Assembly (NCBI RefSeq): GCF_024713945.1
Contig: NC_134684.1
Location: 849,001-913,000 of the forward strand
Source: Dermatophagoides farinae
Lineage: Eukaryota > Arthropoda > Arachnida > Sarcoptiformes > Pyroglyphidae
Direction: 5' to 3'
Length of the DNA stretch: 64,000 nucleotides
Shown: piece after piece, positions 1-18,420 of the stretch
Layout: every line of letters begins with the position of its first letter
Position numbering within the stretch: the stretch's first letter is position 1
Notes under the pieces: model-generated
Seen by the model: the letters and a program-made list of their open reading frames with translations, nothing else
The model's database searches: none
Told to the model about the DNA's origin: nothing
Program-made: the position numbers and the translations under genes

Positions 1-1364
1 AATTGAACCAAATAGTCATTTTGGTGCACAATATGAAAATGGATCATGGTCAGGATTGATTGCAGCAATAATGAATAATGAAATTGATTTAGCTGTTGGT
101 GGTTTGATGCCAACTACTAAACGTTTGGAAGTAGTGGATTTTCTTTTTCCATATGATCATGATCAATATACATTCGCTAATCAACCATTACCAGAAACTG
201 GAAGTCATATGGATCTTTTGATACGACCATTTCATTATAAAGTTTTCATTTGTATTTTATTCACTGTGATTCTTTTCTGGTTATTCAATTGGATTGAAAA
301 AAAATTGCAACAACACCAGCAACAACAACAATATTCAGAAACAAACAATCATCATAATCTTTTATGGATCAATTTTTGTCTGCTTGTACGTCAACCATAT
401 CATTGGATGTCATCAACTGGTTCGGCCATTCGTATTGCATTGATTATATGGGCATTTTCAAGCATTATATTGGTCAATTTTTATCTTTATACACTTTGTT
501 CAATGTTAGCATTACCTTTAATCGATAAAATCGATACAATCAATAAATTTATTGATGCTTGTAACACTGGTTATCTAATACCAATGGCCATCAGTAATAC
601 AAGTGTTGAGGAATTTTTTCTGGTTTGTATCAAAGAATACATTTCACACTTATATTGAACTTAATCAGCTTTTTTTTCTATTGGAATTTAACAGAATTCA
701 CAAGTGGATACAGTACGTAATCTTTGGTCATCACATCTTATGCTCCTACCAAATTATTCTTTACCATTCACATTATTACTTTCATCATCTAATCGTCCAT
801 ATTATGCATTGATTGCAGCACGTAAAAATCTATTATTTCTTCAAAGTGTAAAAGGTAAAGATAAAATTTATCTGCCACCATATACGGAAAAATCTTCATT
901 ATTTCCATCACTTTTGGCTACACCGGTTCAAAAAGGTTTCCATTACAAGCGGCCATTCGAACGATTGTAAGTTTGAATTAGTTATGAATAATTTCGTTTT
1001 GTACATCCATTTAATAACATCGTTATCGAATAGCGTATCTCGTTTAATTACGACAGGAATAATGACACATTGGGAAATGCTTGATTCAATTAAATTAAGA
1101 TTTTATCTGAAACGTGGTAAAGGTGGTAAATTTCAAACTTTTTTCGATAACACATCAATGTCACAGCAAGATGATGAAGAAAATGTTGATGATAATAATG
1201 AACATCGAATTGATGATATTAATTTTATCGATTTCACTATTCAACATTTACAAAGTATTTTCTATTTATATCTGAGCATGATCATCATTTCTTCATTGAC
1301 GTTTATATCAGAAATATTCAATCATTTTCTTATGTTTGGAAATTTTATCTACGATATACCATAA
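1..1364 (+). CDS. Ionotropic receptor (iGluR-like), 3' part of gene
   Basis: Ligand-gated channel subunit of the protostome ionotropic receptor family (variant glutamate receptors, usually chemosensory), acting at the plasma membrane. The 5' end lies outside the window. Exons read as 1-622, 695-966 and 1034-1364, with GT-AG introns and consistent phase (408 codons from base 2). The start shows the S1 ligand-binding half: NGSWSGLIAAIMNNEID, then TTKRLEVVDF, which keeps the arginine of the iGluR ligand site. M1 is near FICILFTVILFWLFNW, a short pore-like segment follows, and M3 ends in NFYLYTLCSMLAL in place of the iGluR SYTANLAAF motif, typical of IRs rather than true glutamate receptors. The M1-pore loop has a Gln/His run. 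The S2 half and a final membrane helix (FYLYLSMIIISSLTFISEIF) precede a very short tail. Which IR this is, and whether its ligand is glutamate, cannot be said. Confidence 0.85.
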
Positions 1365-2113
1365 AAATAGATAATCCAAATGCTTTGAATACAGTGTTTT
1401 TTTTTTGTTTCACCATCCAATGAGAATTTGATTGATTCTTATTTGCAAAACTTTGAACCAGGTAAGATTTTTTTTTCGCACTTGAAAAGTAATCCATTCC
1501 ATTTCGAAATTGTAGCTATTTTCAAATCTTACATCTACACACACACACACAATTCAGATGAGAATTTTCTCATCATCATCATTTAATATTTTGCAACTCG
1601 TTCATCTCGTTCAATCGATCAATCAACTCGAAAACATTGTTTCGAACATTCGAAATGAGCATTTACTTTTTTTTTGCTGGCATTTTCTTTTCATCAAAGT
1701 TTTATTTATTCATCATGGGATAGTGAAATTAAACACCAATGAAATGAAATGAAATTCAATCTTCATAACGAAACTTTTTCAATTGGATTTTTGAATGCAA
1801 GTCATATCCTGTATATGTCTATTGATTTCATTAATCAAAAAATCATCGCCATATATGCATGCATGGATTCGATGGAATGAATCATCATCATCATCAGCAT
1901 ACTATAGAAAGGTAGAAAATTTTTATTTGTGTATTTTTGATCAACCAAAATGAATAAAGACATAATGACGAGTATCTCTGTAGCAGTATCAATATAATTT
2001 TTTATTACGAATTTTAAAAAAATTAAAATCTTTTTTTACAATCAATTGGTTGACATAAATCAAAAAAAAATAGAGTATAATTTCAATTCCAACAATCAAT
2101 GGACATAATTTTA
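1365..2113. other. Convergent intergenic region, IR / USP5
   Basis: A 749-bp gap between two gene 3' ends. It contains TCA-rich low-complexity DNA, a short (AC)n at about 1541-1552 and the minus-strand polyadenylation hexamer of the USP5 gene. The small open frame at 1558-1752 has no family resemblance and is best read as chance. Confidence 0.6.
2001..2006 (-). terminator. Polyadenylation signal AATAAA for USP5
   Basis: TTTATT on the plus strand, so AATAAA on the minus strand, about 110 nt past the USP5 stop codon. Confidence 0.55.
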
Positions 2114-5076
2114 TCATTTAGAACGACGATATAGATAAATGTAGGCAAATTGTTTTGGAGGACGTTCAGAGATGGCCACTTTATTATCATTGAATATAAC
2201 CCATTGTTGTTCGGCTTTTATCTTGTCTTCTGTTGATGATGATGATGATGATGATGTATTCTGCGTTTGTGAAGCATCGATTGTTTCGCTGGTATTCATT
2301 GTTTTAGATGGTAAAGTTTTCTTCAAATGTACAACATAATGTCCACAAAATGTTGATTGACCCATGTGTGAGATAAATCCGACCAATTCGTATCGACCTA
2401 CACCATCTTTTATAGAATGTTGATGTTGCTGTTGTTGATTATCGGTACTCGGTGTTTGTTTGGCCAGCTCTTCTCTTTCAATCATTTCCATTTGATGTTC
2501 ATTAGAAAAATACCACTCGATAGCACGTTCGGTTTGATTATTCTGATCAAATGAAAAATAAACTATTACGATCTGACAAAGCGACTGATTATGATTATTA
2601 CTTACATTGATTTTTAATGCAAGACATGCATATTGTTCAGGTATTCCCATATCTTGTAACATCTGTAAAGCTTGTGGCTCGATTTCGTTCTTGGGCAATT
2701 GGCCACTAGCATTACAAGTTTGTCCTCCTTGTGAATGGCTACTACCACCACTACTGGATGGAATTTCGAATGGTTCCATTGTAGTCGGATCATCAAGATG
2801 TTCAAGAATCCAACTCGTTGCTTGTTCCGTACCTTCATTCTGTGTATGATACAATGCACGTTTACAAGCTTCGACTGGAAAACCCATATCGATCAATTGT
2901 CGAAGATATTCCTGGTTGAATTCAAATGCAGGTACATTGGCATTATTACCACCTTGCAAATTTTCATTTGAATCCAATGCGTCATCCGGAAGCTCTTCTT
3001 CATCCGATTGTTTTCCTTGAGCACGAAACATTTCTAGATCAAGATAATCCGGTACATCCATTGATAAATCCAATTTTTTTGGTGTCCAATTTTCATTCAA
3101 TGTAAATTTTTTTAAATGAATCAAAAGATAATCGGGAAATGTACGAAATCGACTTGTCCTTTTATAAATGTGAAATTCATTAGAATGAAAAAAAATGATA
3201 TTCCTGTTAAGAAAAAAAAATACATACATTGTTGCAAATGTTTTGCGATTCACAGCGGAACTATAGAATTCATCTATTCGAACTTTGGCAGCAAAGTTTT
3301 CAACACAATCAGTTAGTTTGATAATTGGATGAACAGTATGGCTTGAATCTCTAAATGAGTGGATAAAATAATTTTAATTGAAGGGAATGTTCAAAGAATC
3401 AAAAATTAAACTTACAATTTTTCTCCATTACTTTCTGCCTGTTGTTTAAGAGCCAGATAAGCATCATATTCAGCTTTATTTTGTATTGGTACATCAGTGA
3501 CAGGCAAAGATAAATGTGATTCTTGACGATTCGTGTATTTAACTTTACCACTTTCACCACATTCAACACGTTGTTCAATTTCAAATTTAAAACAATCACC
3601 TGGTGGTTCCGTTGACAGATTTCTGCCCCGACTCTGTTCTGAATGATGAATTTTTTCAATCTGTTCAATTACATAAAGAAGAAACTCTTGTGCATCTTGT
3701 TGACGTTTTGACATGAATTCCTGATGATTACGACCAATTAGATTTTTAAATAATTGTGGACCGATACCAATTTGTTCGTTAAGATTTTCACTAAAAAGTG
3801 AATATTCACCCGACAGAAGACCCGATGCTAGACGCATTAATTGGGTTCGTAAATCGCCAGCTGGATCAATACGATTGGATTTTTGATATTGGATAGCTTT
3901 ATCGGCACGATAATATTCCCGAATAAAATCCGGTATGGAGAACAACATTTGCATCACTGAATTTAGATAGCAACTATTACCAAGATTCGCCATTCCAGTG
4001 AATCCAGGTCCAAACAATGGTTTCAATTCAAGACCATCTTCTTGAATAATAGACCATTCATCAAAACGTTTGTTCAGATCAATTTCCATTTCGAGCATTG
4101 ATTTTTCCGTCTTACGACAATCGGAAATATTGATACCAAAATGAGCAAGATGTTTATCCAGATTTGGATCAAGTACCATGGCATCTTCATCATAAGAATA
4201 AACATCTGCACCGTTCGGAGTTATGGTTCCCAATTTGACGACCAAAGGATATTTAGTCTGATCATAATGTTCGGCTGCATGATTATTACCACCGGTTCCA
4301 TCGAAATATTTTCGGCCACATCCAATTGAACCATCAGTCAAATTAAGCCATAGACCTTCACGCATATCGCAGTTTTGACATTTCCAACCGGATGGTGGTA
4401 TACGAACACCGTTATCCATTTGAATCAAACTTTCACTATGCTTCGATACAGATCTTTTCTCACCATCCCATGTATTCTCCAATGATTCTAATTCAGCAAG
4501 TCGAGATGCTGATTCTGCTGATAAAATACCTGAAACAGCCATAACAACTTTATCCGGAAGTTCAGGTGAGCCATTAAGATCCAATGAAATTTCAACAAAA
4601 TCGGGCATTATTACTATGGAATTATATTCTTGATGTTCCAATTTATTATCATCGGTTTGAAATCCACCTTCGACATTGATGGCTAATTTAGTAATTTTAG
4701 ATTTATCATCATTACGAAAATCATTTTTCACTGGAATTGTTTTTCTTCGTATATTCAAATATACAGCACTACCAGTATGAGCATGATGAAATGGAACAAA
4801 TCGACGACCTAAACCAAGAAATGTTTTCATACAGATATAAATTCCATCCGGTGAATTCTGCATGGAACAAATGAAAAAAAAGGTGTGAATTATATTGACT
4901 GAATTATGAATCTCATTTACCGGTGTATCAAAACAATAGACACATTCATCTTTATAAATTTTATCGGTTGTATTCGGTATACGAATATCACTAAGATGTG
5001 GAACAATCAAATCCAAACGTCCACTGGTTATTGGTATCGATGGTTGTTGTTGTTGATCATCGTTATTAGCCGCCAT
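2114..5076 (-). CDS. USP5: Ubiquitin carboxyl-terminal hydrolase 5/13 (isopeptidase T)
   Basis: Deubiquitinase that disassembles unanchored polyubiquitin chains and recycles ubiquitin. Five exons: 4921-5076, 3416-4857, 3228-3350, 2606-3158 and 2114-2542, giving 900 aa (human USP5 is about 858). Domains in order: an N-terminal variant zinc-finger region; zf-UBP at about 207-285 with CQNCDMREGLW and CGRKYFDGTGGNNHAAEH, which binds the free ubiquitin C-terminus; USP catalytic core with the Cys box NLGNSCYLNS (Cys about 348) and His box near 827 (FCGHYVVHLKK); and two UBA domains inserted in the core at about 651-695 and 733-775. All catalytic features are present. The ATG at 5076 begins MAANNDD. 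Introns 4858-4920, 3159-3227 and 2543-2605 are 63, 69 and 63 nt with no in-frame stop, so an unspliced reading stays open. It diverges from the small gene at 5439. Family assignment is secure; 5 versus 13 is not resolvable in invertebrates, which usually carry one copy. Confidence 0.95.
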
Positions 5077-5438
5077 CGTTGTTTGTCAATTTAAAAAATT
5101 CAAATCAAATGTATTGATGTATTGAATGGATGTCAAGTTTTTATATGATAAAACAACACCGTAATAGAATTTTTTTTTTGTTTGTCATGCATTGGCATCT
5201 AATTCTATCCATTTTGTTCCTGTTGGGTCAATATAGAAATAGAGAATTTTTTTCACACACAAAACACACACACACACAGAAAAATGAGTCATGAAATAGT
5301 TTGGTTTTTCAAAGTTTTGAATGTTTAAAAATATCATGACTTTTGGTTCAAACAATCAATAAATATCGCAAAATTTTTGTTAATTGAACAACTAGAATCG
5401 GTTAATTTGAAACGAGAAAATTCAACTTTCATATTGAT
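5077..5438. promoter_or_regulatory. Divergent promoter region, USP5 / unknown gene
   Basis: A 362-bp gap between two start codons facing away from each other, so both promoters must lie here or overlap. It is AT-rich, with a (CA)n at about 5264-5278. No TATA box could be assigned with confidence. Confidence 0.5.
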
Positions 5439-6134
5439 ATGGCTAATACAAGAATACATACTCTCGAAAAATCGAACGATGTTACATATTCAAATTCAAA
5501 ATTATTTAACGACGATTTCTTGACCAATAAGGCCATAGGTGCCGATCATATAGTCAACAAGGAAAATGAAATTATTTCCGGAAAACTATTTTTTTGTATC
5601 GAAAAATTTGTTTTCTCCAACCAAACAAATGATAAAATCATTTCATTAATAGGTGACGAGAGTTCAATTGTTGGACGAAAATTTGTCCGAGAATTTCAAT
5701 CATTAGTTGGATTTTTGGTGGATGATTTGAATGAAATATTTGCCATACCACCACCTGATTCGGTATTGCGAGAAGTTTCATTGAAATTATTCTTTGAACA
5801 TCCTGATTTATCTAAACGATATGAAACCGAAATGAAAGCAGGATTTTTTTCCGACGAATTATTTGTGGTAAGTAAAAAAACAATTTTTTTTTTTAATATT
5901 CTCAATTTGCATTTTCATTCTGTCATTTTGTTCTCTCTCTCTCTCTCTCTTTCATTTCAGAATTGTTTACAGAAAAAATTGAGAAATAAATTTCAAGTAG
6001 CCGAAAGAAAATTAAAGATTCAATTGGCCAATTCAGAATTTGATCGCCATTATTATTTAGAAAGAAAAAAGAATAAAAAAATTTCTATTCAAAAAACCAT
6101 AAAAAAAGCATTGACAAAAGAAAATGATAAATAA
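5439..6134 (+). CDS. Small protein of unknown function
   Basis: Two exons, 5439-5867 and 5961-6134, encode 200 aa. The intron has a GTAAGT donor, a CT-rich tract and TTTCAG. It is 93 nt and stop-free, so the unspliced frame is also open (231 aa), but the donor and acceptor are strong. I do not recognise the family. The N-terminal half is polar; the middle (SLVGFLVDDLNEIFAIPPP) is hydrophobic and probably folded; the C-terminal 60 residues are rich in Lys/Arg and look like a basic helix (KKLRNKFQVAERKLKIQL), which could bind nucleic acid or form a coiled coil. There is no signal peptide or membrane helix. The TAA stop sits inside AATAAA. It runs head to head with USP5 and tail to tail with CYFIP, 62 bp away. 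Codon pattern, splice signals and the poly(A) site argue that it is real. Confidence 0.6.
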   Translation: MANTRIHTLEKSNDVTYSNSKLFNDDFLTNKAIGADHIVNKENEIISGKLFFCIEKFVFSNQTNDKIISLIGDESSIVGRKFVREFQSLVGFLVDDLNEIFAIPPPDSVLREVSLKLFFEHPDLSKRYETEMKAGFFSDELFVVSKKTIFFFNILNLHFHSVILFSLSLSLSFQNCLQKKLRNKFQVAERKLKIQLANSEFDRHYYLERKKNKKISIQKTIKKALTKENDK

Positions 6135-6135
6135 A
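6130..6135 (+). terminator. Polyadenylation signal overlapping the stop codon
   Basis: AATAAA at 6130-6135 contains the TAA stop (6132-6134) of the small gene. If used, the 3' UTR would be only tens of bases and would enter the 62-bp gap before the CYFIP stop. Confidence 0.5.
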
Positions 6136-6196
6136 ATCTATATAAACTGTATTTACAAAATTGATTGATAAAATTCATTATTCATTATTATTATTA

Positions 6197-10599
<4,403 letters not shown>

Positions 10600-11419
10600 T
10601 GTATCGGATTTTATTGATTGTTTAACAATAGAATCGAATTTCAACAATTTAAATCATCATTTCAAATATCATAATATAATAGTCCGGTTCATCATTATTG
10701 TCAACAAAACACAATTTCACATTTTATGATTATTTTGGGTGAGGTGAGAATACAATCTACTACCATCACCACAACGATTTGTAGCAGCAAAAGATGAAGT
10801 TACAATAAACATTAATGAAATATACTATGCTACTACTTTTACAATACAAAACAGAGTAGAAGCATAGCGTTATGTTAGATAAACATATGACACGCCTATA
10901 GCTATTGATGTGTCATCAACGAAAATGAGCATTGACAGTAGGAAAATATACTGGTGTCTATGAATGGAACACAAGAAAGAAAGAATGAAAGAGAAAGAGA
11001 TGAGTGATCAACGATTATCAATGCATCTACCTGTCATTATCAACTTGTTGGATTTACTGTGATTTCAACATATATTGAACCGTGTATGGTAAAAAAAAAT
11101 TTTTAACGTTGTAAAAATTATAAATATCGATCACCAACATCATCATAATCATAGTAAATAATTATATCCAATGATGACAATTATCAATTGATTAGAAATT
11201 TTAAAAAATTTTCACCTTTTTTCTTATAACCAATCAATCATTTGTTCAAAAAAAAAAAAAAAATAGAAAAAAAATGTCTCTATTCAAATTGACCGGCTGA
11301 TTAACAACACGTCACACTCAAAAATCTAGGCTTTTGTTTTCAGCTTTTTATATCAAAATAACTTTATTAATTAATTAATTAATTAATTTATATCGACAAA
11401 GAATATTATAATAATAATA
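10600..11419. promoter_or_regulatory. Divergent promoter region, CYFIP / aPKC
   Basis: An 820-bp gap between the ATGs of two divergent genes. It is AT-rich and contains an A13 run near 11250 and a TTAA tandem tract at 11366-11388, just upstream of aPKC. 5' UTRs of both genes probably occupy part of it. Confidence 0.5.
11366..11388. repeat. (TTAA)n tandem repeat
   Basis: About six TTAA units in a row, 30 bp before the aPKC ATG cluster. Confidence 0.7.
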
Positions 11420-14011
<2,592 letters not shown>

Positions 14012-14252
14012 GATATATACACGATTATTTCATCATCACCAACAAATAATTTATTCGACAAAAAAAAACAGCCCCTTTTAAAAAAAAAATCAAAAATTTC
14101 TAATCGTCGTGCCTATATCACAACACATACACATGGTTTTTTTCCAAAAAAAAAAAATCAATCAATTATCATCATATATTTAATTTATATATTTTTTTTA
14201 AATCAAATTTTCTAATTTGCATCAAATTTTTTTTTGTTGTTGTTGTAGTAAT

Positions 14253-14262
14253 AATAAATAAA
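14253..14262 (+). terminator. Polyadenylation signals for aPKC
   Basis: Two overlapping AATAAA hexamers (14253-14258 and 14257-14262) about 245 nt past the aPKC stop. Confidence 0.55.
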
Positions 14263-14642
14263 AAAAAGATTTCTACCATTGCTCAAATTATCATTTAAAA
14301 ACGGAATTGAACTGTTGATAATACCATTATATATATAGGGTTTGGTCGTTGAATGATGATTCTGTCGTTTATTTTTTTTATTTTTTTTTTTTTGCTGAAC
14401 GCATTGGTCCTTGAGTTTCTTTCATCATCACCAAAACAGAAAATCATCACTATCGTAGTAATCGTTGTTCTTTTTTCTTCTTTTTTTTTGTCGTAATTCA
14501 CATTCACATTCAACTTTCATATCTTTTATATATTTGTGCCTGTAAAAATTGCTTGCCATTTTTTTTATTATTTATATTGTTGCACGTGCTAATAGCCTTG
14601 ATTGTTTTTGTTGTTTCCGAATATTAGTAATTCGACCACAAT

Positions 14643-14645
<3 letters not shown>

Positions 14646-14715
<70 letters not shown>
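14646..14715. repeat. (CA)35 microsatellite
   Basis: Uninterrupted CA dinucleotide repeat of 70 bp, the longest in the window. Confidence 0.95.
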
Positions 14716-14717
<2 letters not shown>

Positions 14718-14750
14718 CTGAAAAACAGAGATAGCAAACATGAATATGGC

Positions 14751-14752
<2 letters not shown>

Positions 14753-14807
<55 letters not shown>
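14753..14807. repeat. Poly(T) tract, 55 nt
   Basis: Unbroken run of T starting about 37 bp after the (CA)35 repeat. Such length is liable to slippage and its exact size may be an assembly estimate. Confidence 0.9.
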
Positions 14808-14808
<1 letters not shown>

Positions 14809-16439
14809 ATTGCAACTTACACATACACACACATTTTTTGCTACCTGTGTGCATTTGACCATTTGATTAATTCATTCATTCATACATTTATTATGGTAAA
14901 TTGTATTGAAATTTATGTTTTAAGCAAAACAGAAAAAAAATAAATAAAAAAAGTGGTTTTACTGGTATTCAAAGTGGTAATGGTGGTGGTGGTGATGGTG
15001 GTAGTGATGGTGATAGTTAAAAGTTTGGCTTGTTGAGGATTTTGAATTTTTTTTTCTTCTTCTTCTTAAAGCAAGTATAAGTCCAGCAATATAATCATCA
15101 GGTATTATTTCAAGTGAGAGTGATATGACAACAACAAGTAGTCAGCATCAGCTATAGTTAGATAGATAGCCAGCCAAGTCAGCTAAGTTTTTAATCGTAA
15201 TGGGTTTCCATCTATCCATCCATATGGAATGGATATCCTGTTTAACCACAATAAATTCCAACTTCCAACTTTTTTTTTTGTTGTTGTTGCTAATCAAAAT
15301 GATAAATTGATAAATGTCTATGACCATTTATTCATTTGGATGGCTGCTGATAATGAATCTTAGATGCAGGTCAACATATGATCAATGATGAATGAATCAA
15401 ATGATTTTCTTCTTCTACTACTACTACGGTTCATTTTGGTTATATCTCATTAAATCGATAAATTGTTTTGTTGTTGTTGTTGTTGTTGTTGTTGTTTTTG
15501 TAGCACGTTGGTGGTTAAATGAACTTTTTCGAATGTCAAACCAATAATATAACCAGAAAAGAAAATGCTGTAAATCAAGACTTTTTTTTTTTTTGATTCA
15601 TAAAATCGAACGAAAGAAGAAATTATGACGAAACATGAAGAGTGAGAGATAAAGAGAGAAACAGAACATGTTGTCTGGCTTTTTTAGCTTCACAAGAAAA
15701 AAATTTTTGTTGTTGTTGTTGTTGTTGTTGTATTGATTATTATTCATAGAAACAGAAAAAAAAACCAACAACAGTGGTTGCTTGGTTGTTGCTTTTTTTT
15801 TCTTGATGGCCATGATCATCATCATCGTTGCCAAATACAATGGAAACAACAACAACAAAAACAAAAAAACACATTTACCAAATGGCTCCCATTATTTATG
15901 TTGATGATGATGATGATCATCATCATTATCATTATCATTATCATTACCATGGCATGAAAATTTTTCTTTTTTTTTGAAAAAAAAACATTCTTTAAGAAGA
16001 AAAAAAATATAAAAAAAACTTTAAATCCTTGTTGTTGTTGTTTTTGTTACGAAATGGATTTCGGTGATGGAAGGGGCATTTGATTGATGTTTATGCATGA
16101 TTGTTGCCTATATACACATTTGTAGTGCAGAAAAAGTAGTTTTGGCCTGATCGTATTACTTTTTTTTGTTTTGGTTTTTGGCCACACACTTGTTGTACGA
16201 TTGATTTTTTTTTCTTGTTTGATTTACCAGAATCATCACTTTTATTGATTGGATTAATTTTGAAACCAAAAAAAAAAATCTTTTTTACCGCTATGTCATA
16301 AACATTATCTATGAATGAACCGCAAATCGAATCCTTTTCTTTTTTTTTTCTTTTTTTTGATGGACCTACCTGACCTAATCGGATATAACAACAATAGAAC
16401 AATTATTACATAAGATTTTTCGATAACATGTGACACGCA

Positions 16440-16441
<2 letters not shown>

Positions 16442-16479
<38 letters not shown>
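16442..16479. repeat. (GT)19 microsatellite
   Basis: Uninterrupted GT repeat in the gene-poor region. Confidence 0.9.
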
Positions 16480-16483
<4 letters not shown>

Positions 16484-18397
16484 TGTATTTTCATTGTGAA
16501 AAAAAAATGTCATCAACCATCATAGTCTTGTTGTCTCGACATTTATTATTTACTCGATACGTCAATGATATATTACAATAGATGGATACACATTTATTAT
16601 TATAAACCTGCCATGATGATGATCATCATCATCATTATCATTATCGTTCATTTATTCATTCACAAACTTTATGTTATGGTTTGGTGCATTTTATTTTATT
16701 TTTTTTTTATCATCAACATCAACAAATCATTTAATGATGTGATAGTGTCGGTAATGGTTCGAATTGAATTGAATGTATGAATGAATGAATGAATAGAATT
16801 TTTCATCATCATCATCGTCATCAACATCATTAACCAGACAAAAAAACCCGAAGCTTTTCTACTATACGGCTATTCGTGACACGACCATCATCATCATCAT
16901 CATCATGGTTGAATTGTCTAACCTTTGACCTGGAATAAAATAACAACAACAAGACTTGTGTCTAATATATGAGATATTACCGATTCTTGAATAATAATAA
17001 TAAAAACCACCAGCTAGCTAGTCAGCCAATGAAAAAAAACCAACAACAACAACAACAACAATCTAAACAGATCGACCCGAACGAATGGAGTGTAGTTTGT
17101 TGACCCCTCGCCACTGGATTGACCAACCAGACTTTGTGGCTGGCTGGTTGGCGTTTCCCTCTAGAAGCCAGGTTTTTGTTTTTTTTTCTCTCTCTCTCTC
17201 TTTTGATTATCCATTGAAATCAAAAAGAGAATATCCTCATTTTGATAATTATCATGTGATTAATCAAAAAAAAAAAAAAAAATTTCATCAAATGAATTTC
17301 TGGAACTTTACCATTCATGTGTGTGTGTGTGTTTGTATTCAGGATTCTATGGTTTTTTTTCTGTTTGGCGTCTTGCCACAATGGCTGCCTGCTGGTTCTG
17401 TGTGTGTGGTTTTGTAAATATATAGAAGAATCGTATATATAAGATATATGGGCGTAATGATTGAATAACTTCCAACCTATCACCCCTCCAGCTACAACCA
17501 CCACCACCACCACTATTACCTACCTCCGGTTATTATGAATTCAAGTTATAAGGCCGAGGTATGTGTGTGTGTGTATGTATGTGTAATAATAATGACGGGT
17601 CGTTAGTTCAAGCATACATATACTCGAGCGCCTCAAATCTGGTAAAAGATAGAGAGAGAAAAAAGAGAGAGAGGGAGAGACAATCATTTGTCTAGACAGC
17701 AGCCAGATTTTTTTCCCTTTTTTTTCATCCCCATAAAAAAATAACAGCATCAAAAGAAACAGAGAAAAAGAAGCAGCAGCAGCAGCCAATTTACAAGTAT
17801 CATAAGAACAAGAATATTACACATGGAAAATACACACACACAGCTTCAGTCTAAAAACATATCATCATCAGACATACCGGGGCGAACAAAAAGTCATTTC
17901 ACAAATTGATGGAAATAGAAGAAGAAACATAGGTCGCATGGACAACTATAACCAACCAACCAACCAACCACCGCCAACCACCACCAAGGGTATCCGTGTA
18001 GAATTTTTTTTTCGTAGAGAACAAAAAAAACCATTTGTATAGACACATCATTTTTGTGTGCAGTGTAGAAGATTATGAATCCAAGCCGTATTCGATTTGA
18101 TTTGATTTTTTTGTTTTTGTTTCTGTTGACGCCCTCTATATGCTATTCATCTAGTTTTAAGAATTTTTCATTTGTTTGGATTCTCTGAATTTATTTTTCT
18201 CTGTTTCCTGTTGTTGTTGTTGTTGTTGTTGGATAATACACGAATCAATAACACAATATGTATCGTGGATGGAAATTTTTTTGTTGTTGTTGTTGGATCA
18301 TTTGGGTCAATTTGGGAGATGAAATAAAATAAAAATCAATGGTACTTTTGATGGAGATAAATAAGAATACTCTCACATTCATTACCAAAAGAACGGA

Positions 18398-18420
18398 CGT
18401 CTAGATCGGAAGTCTAGACG
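18398..18420. repeat. Short inverted repeat (8-bp arms)
   Basis: Perfect arms CGTCTAGA and TCTAGACG around a 7-nt loop. It could form a small hairpin; no other feature adjoins it. Confidence 0.6.

Noticed and set aside
1558-1752. 64-codon frame after the ionotropic receptor, considered as an extra receptor exon
   Set aside because: The receptor frame already stops at 1364 after its last membrane helix, and the sequence has no receptor features.
14572-14862. Open frames over the (CA)n/poly(T) block on both strands
   Set aside because: They translate only the dinucleotide and homopolymer repeats; no complex sequence.
18405-18412. AGATCGGAAG, identical to the start of a common sequencing adapter, within a TCTAGA inverted repeat
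   Set aside because: The match stops after 10 bases and runs on into genomic-looking sequence, so adapter contamination is unlikely.
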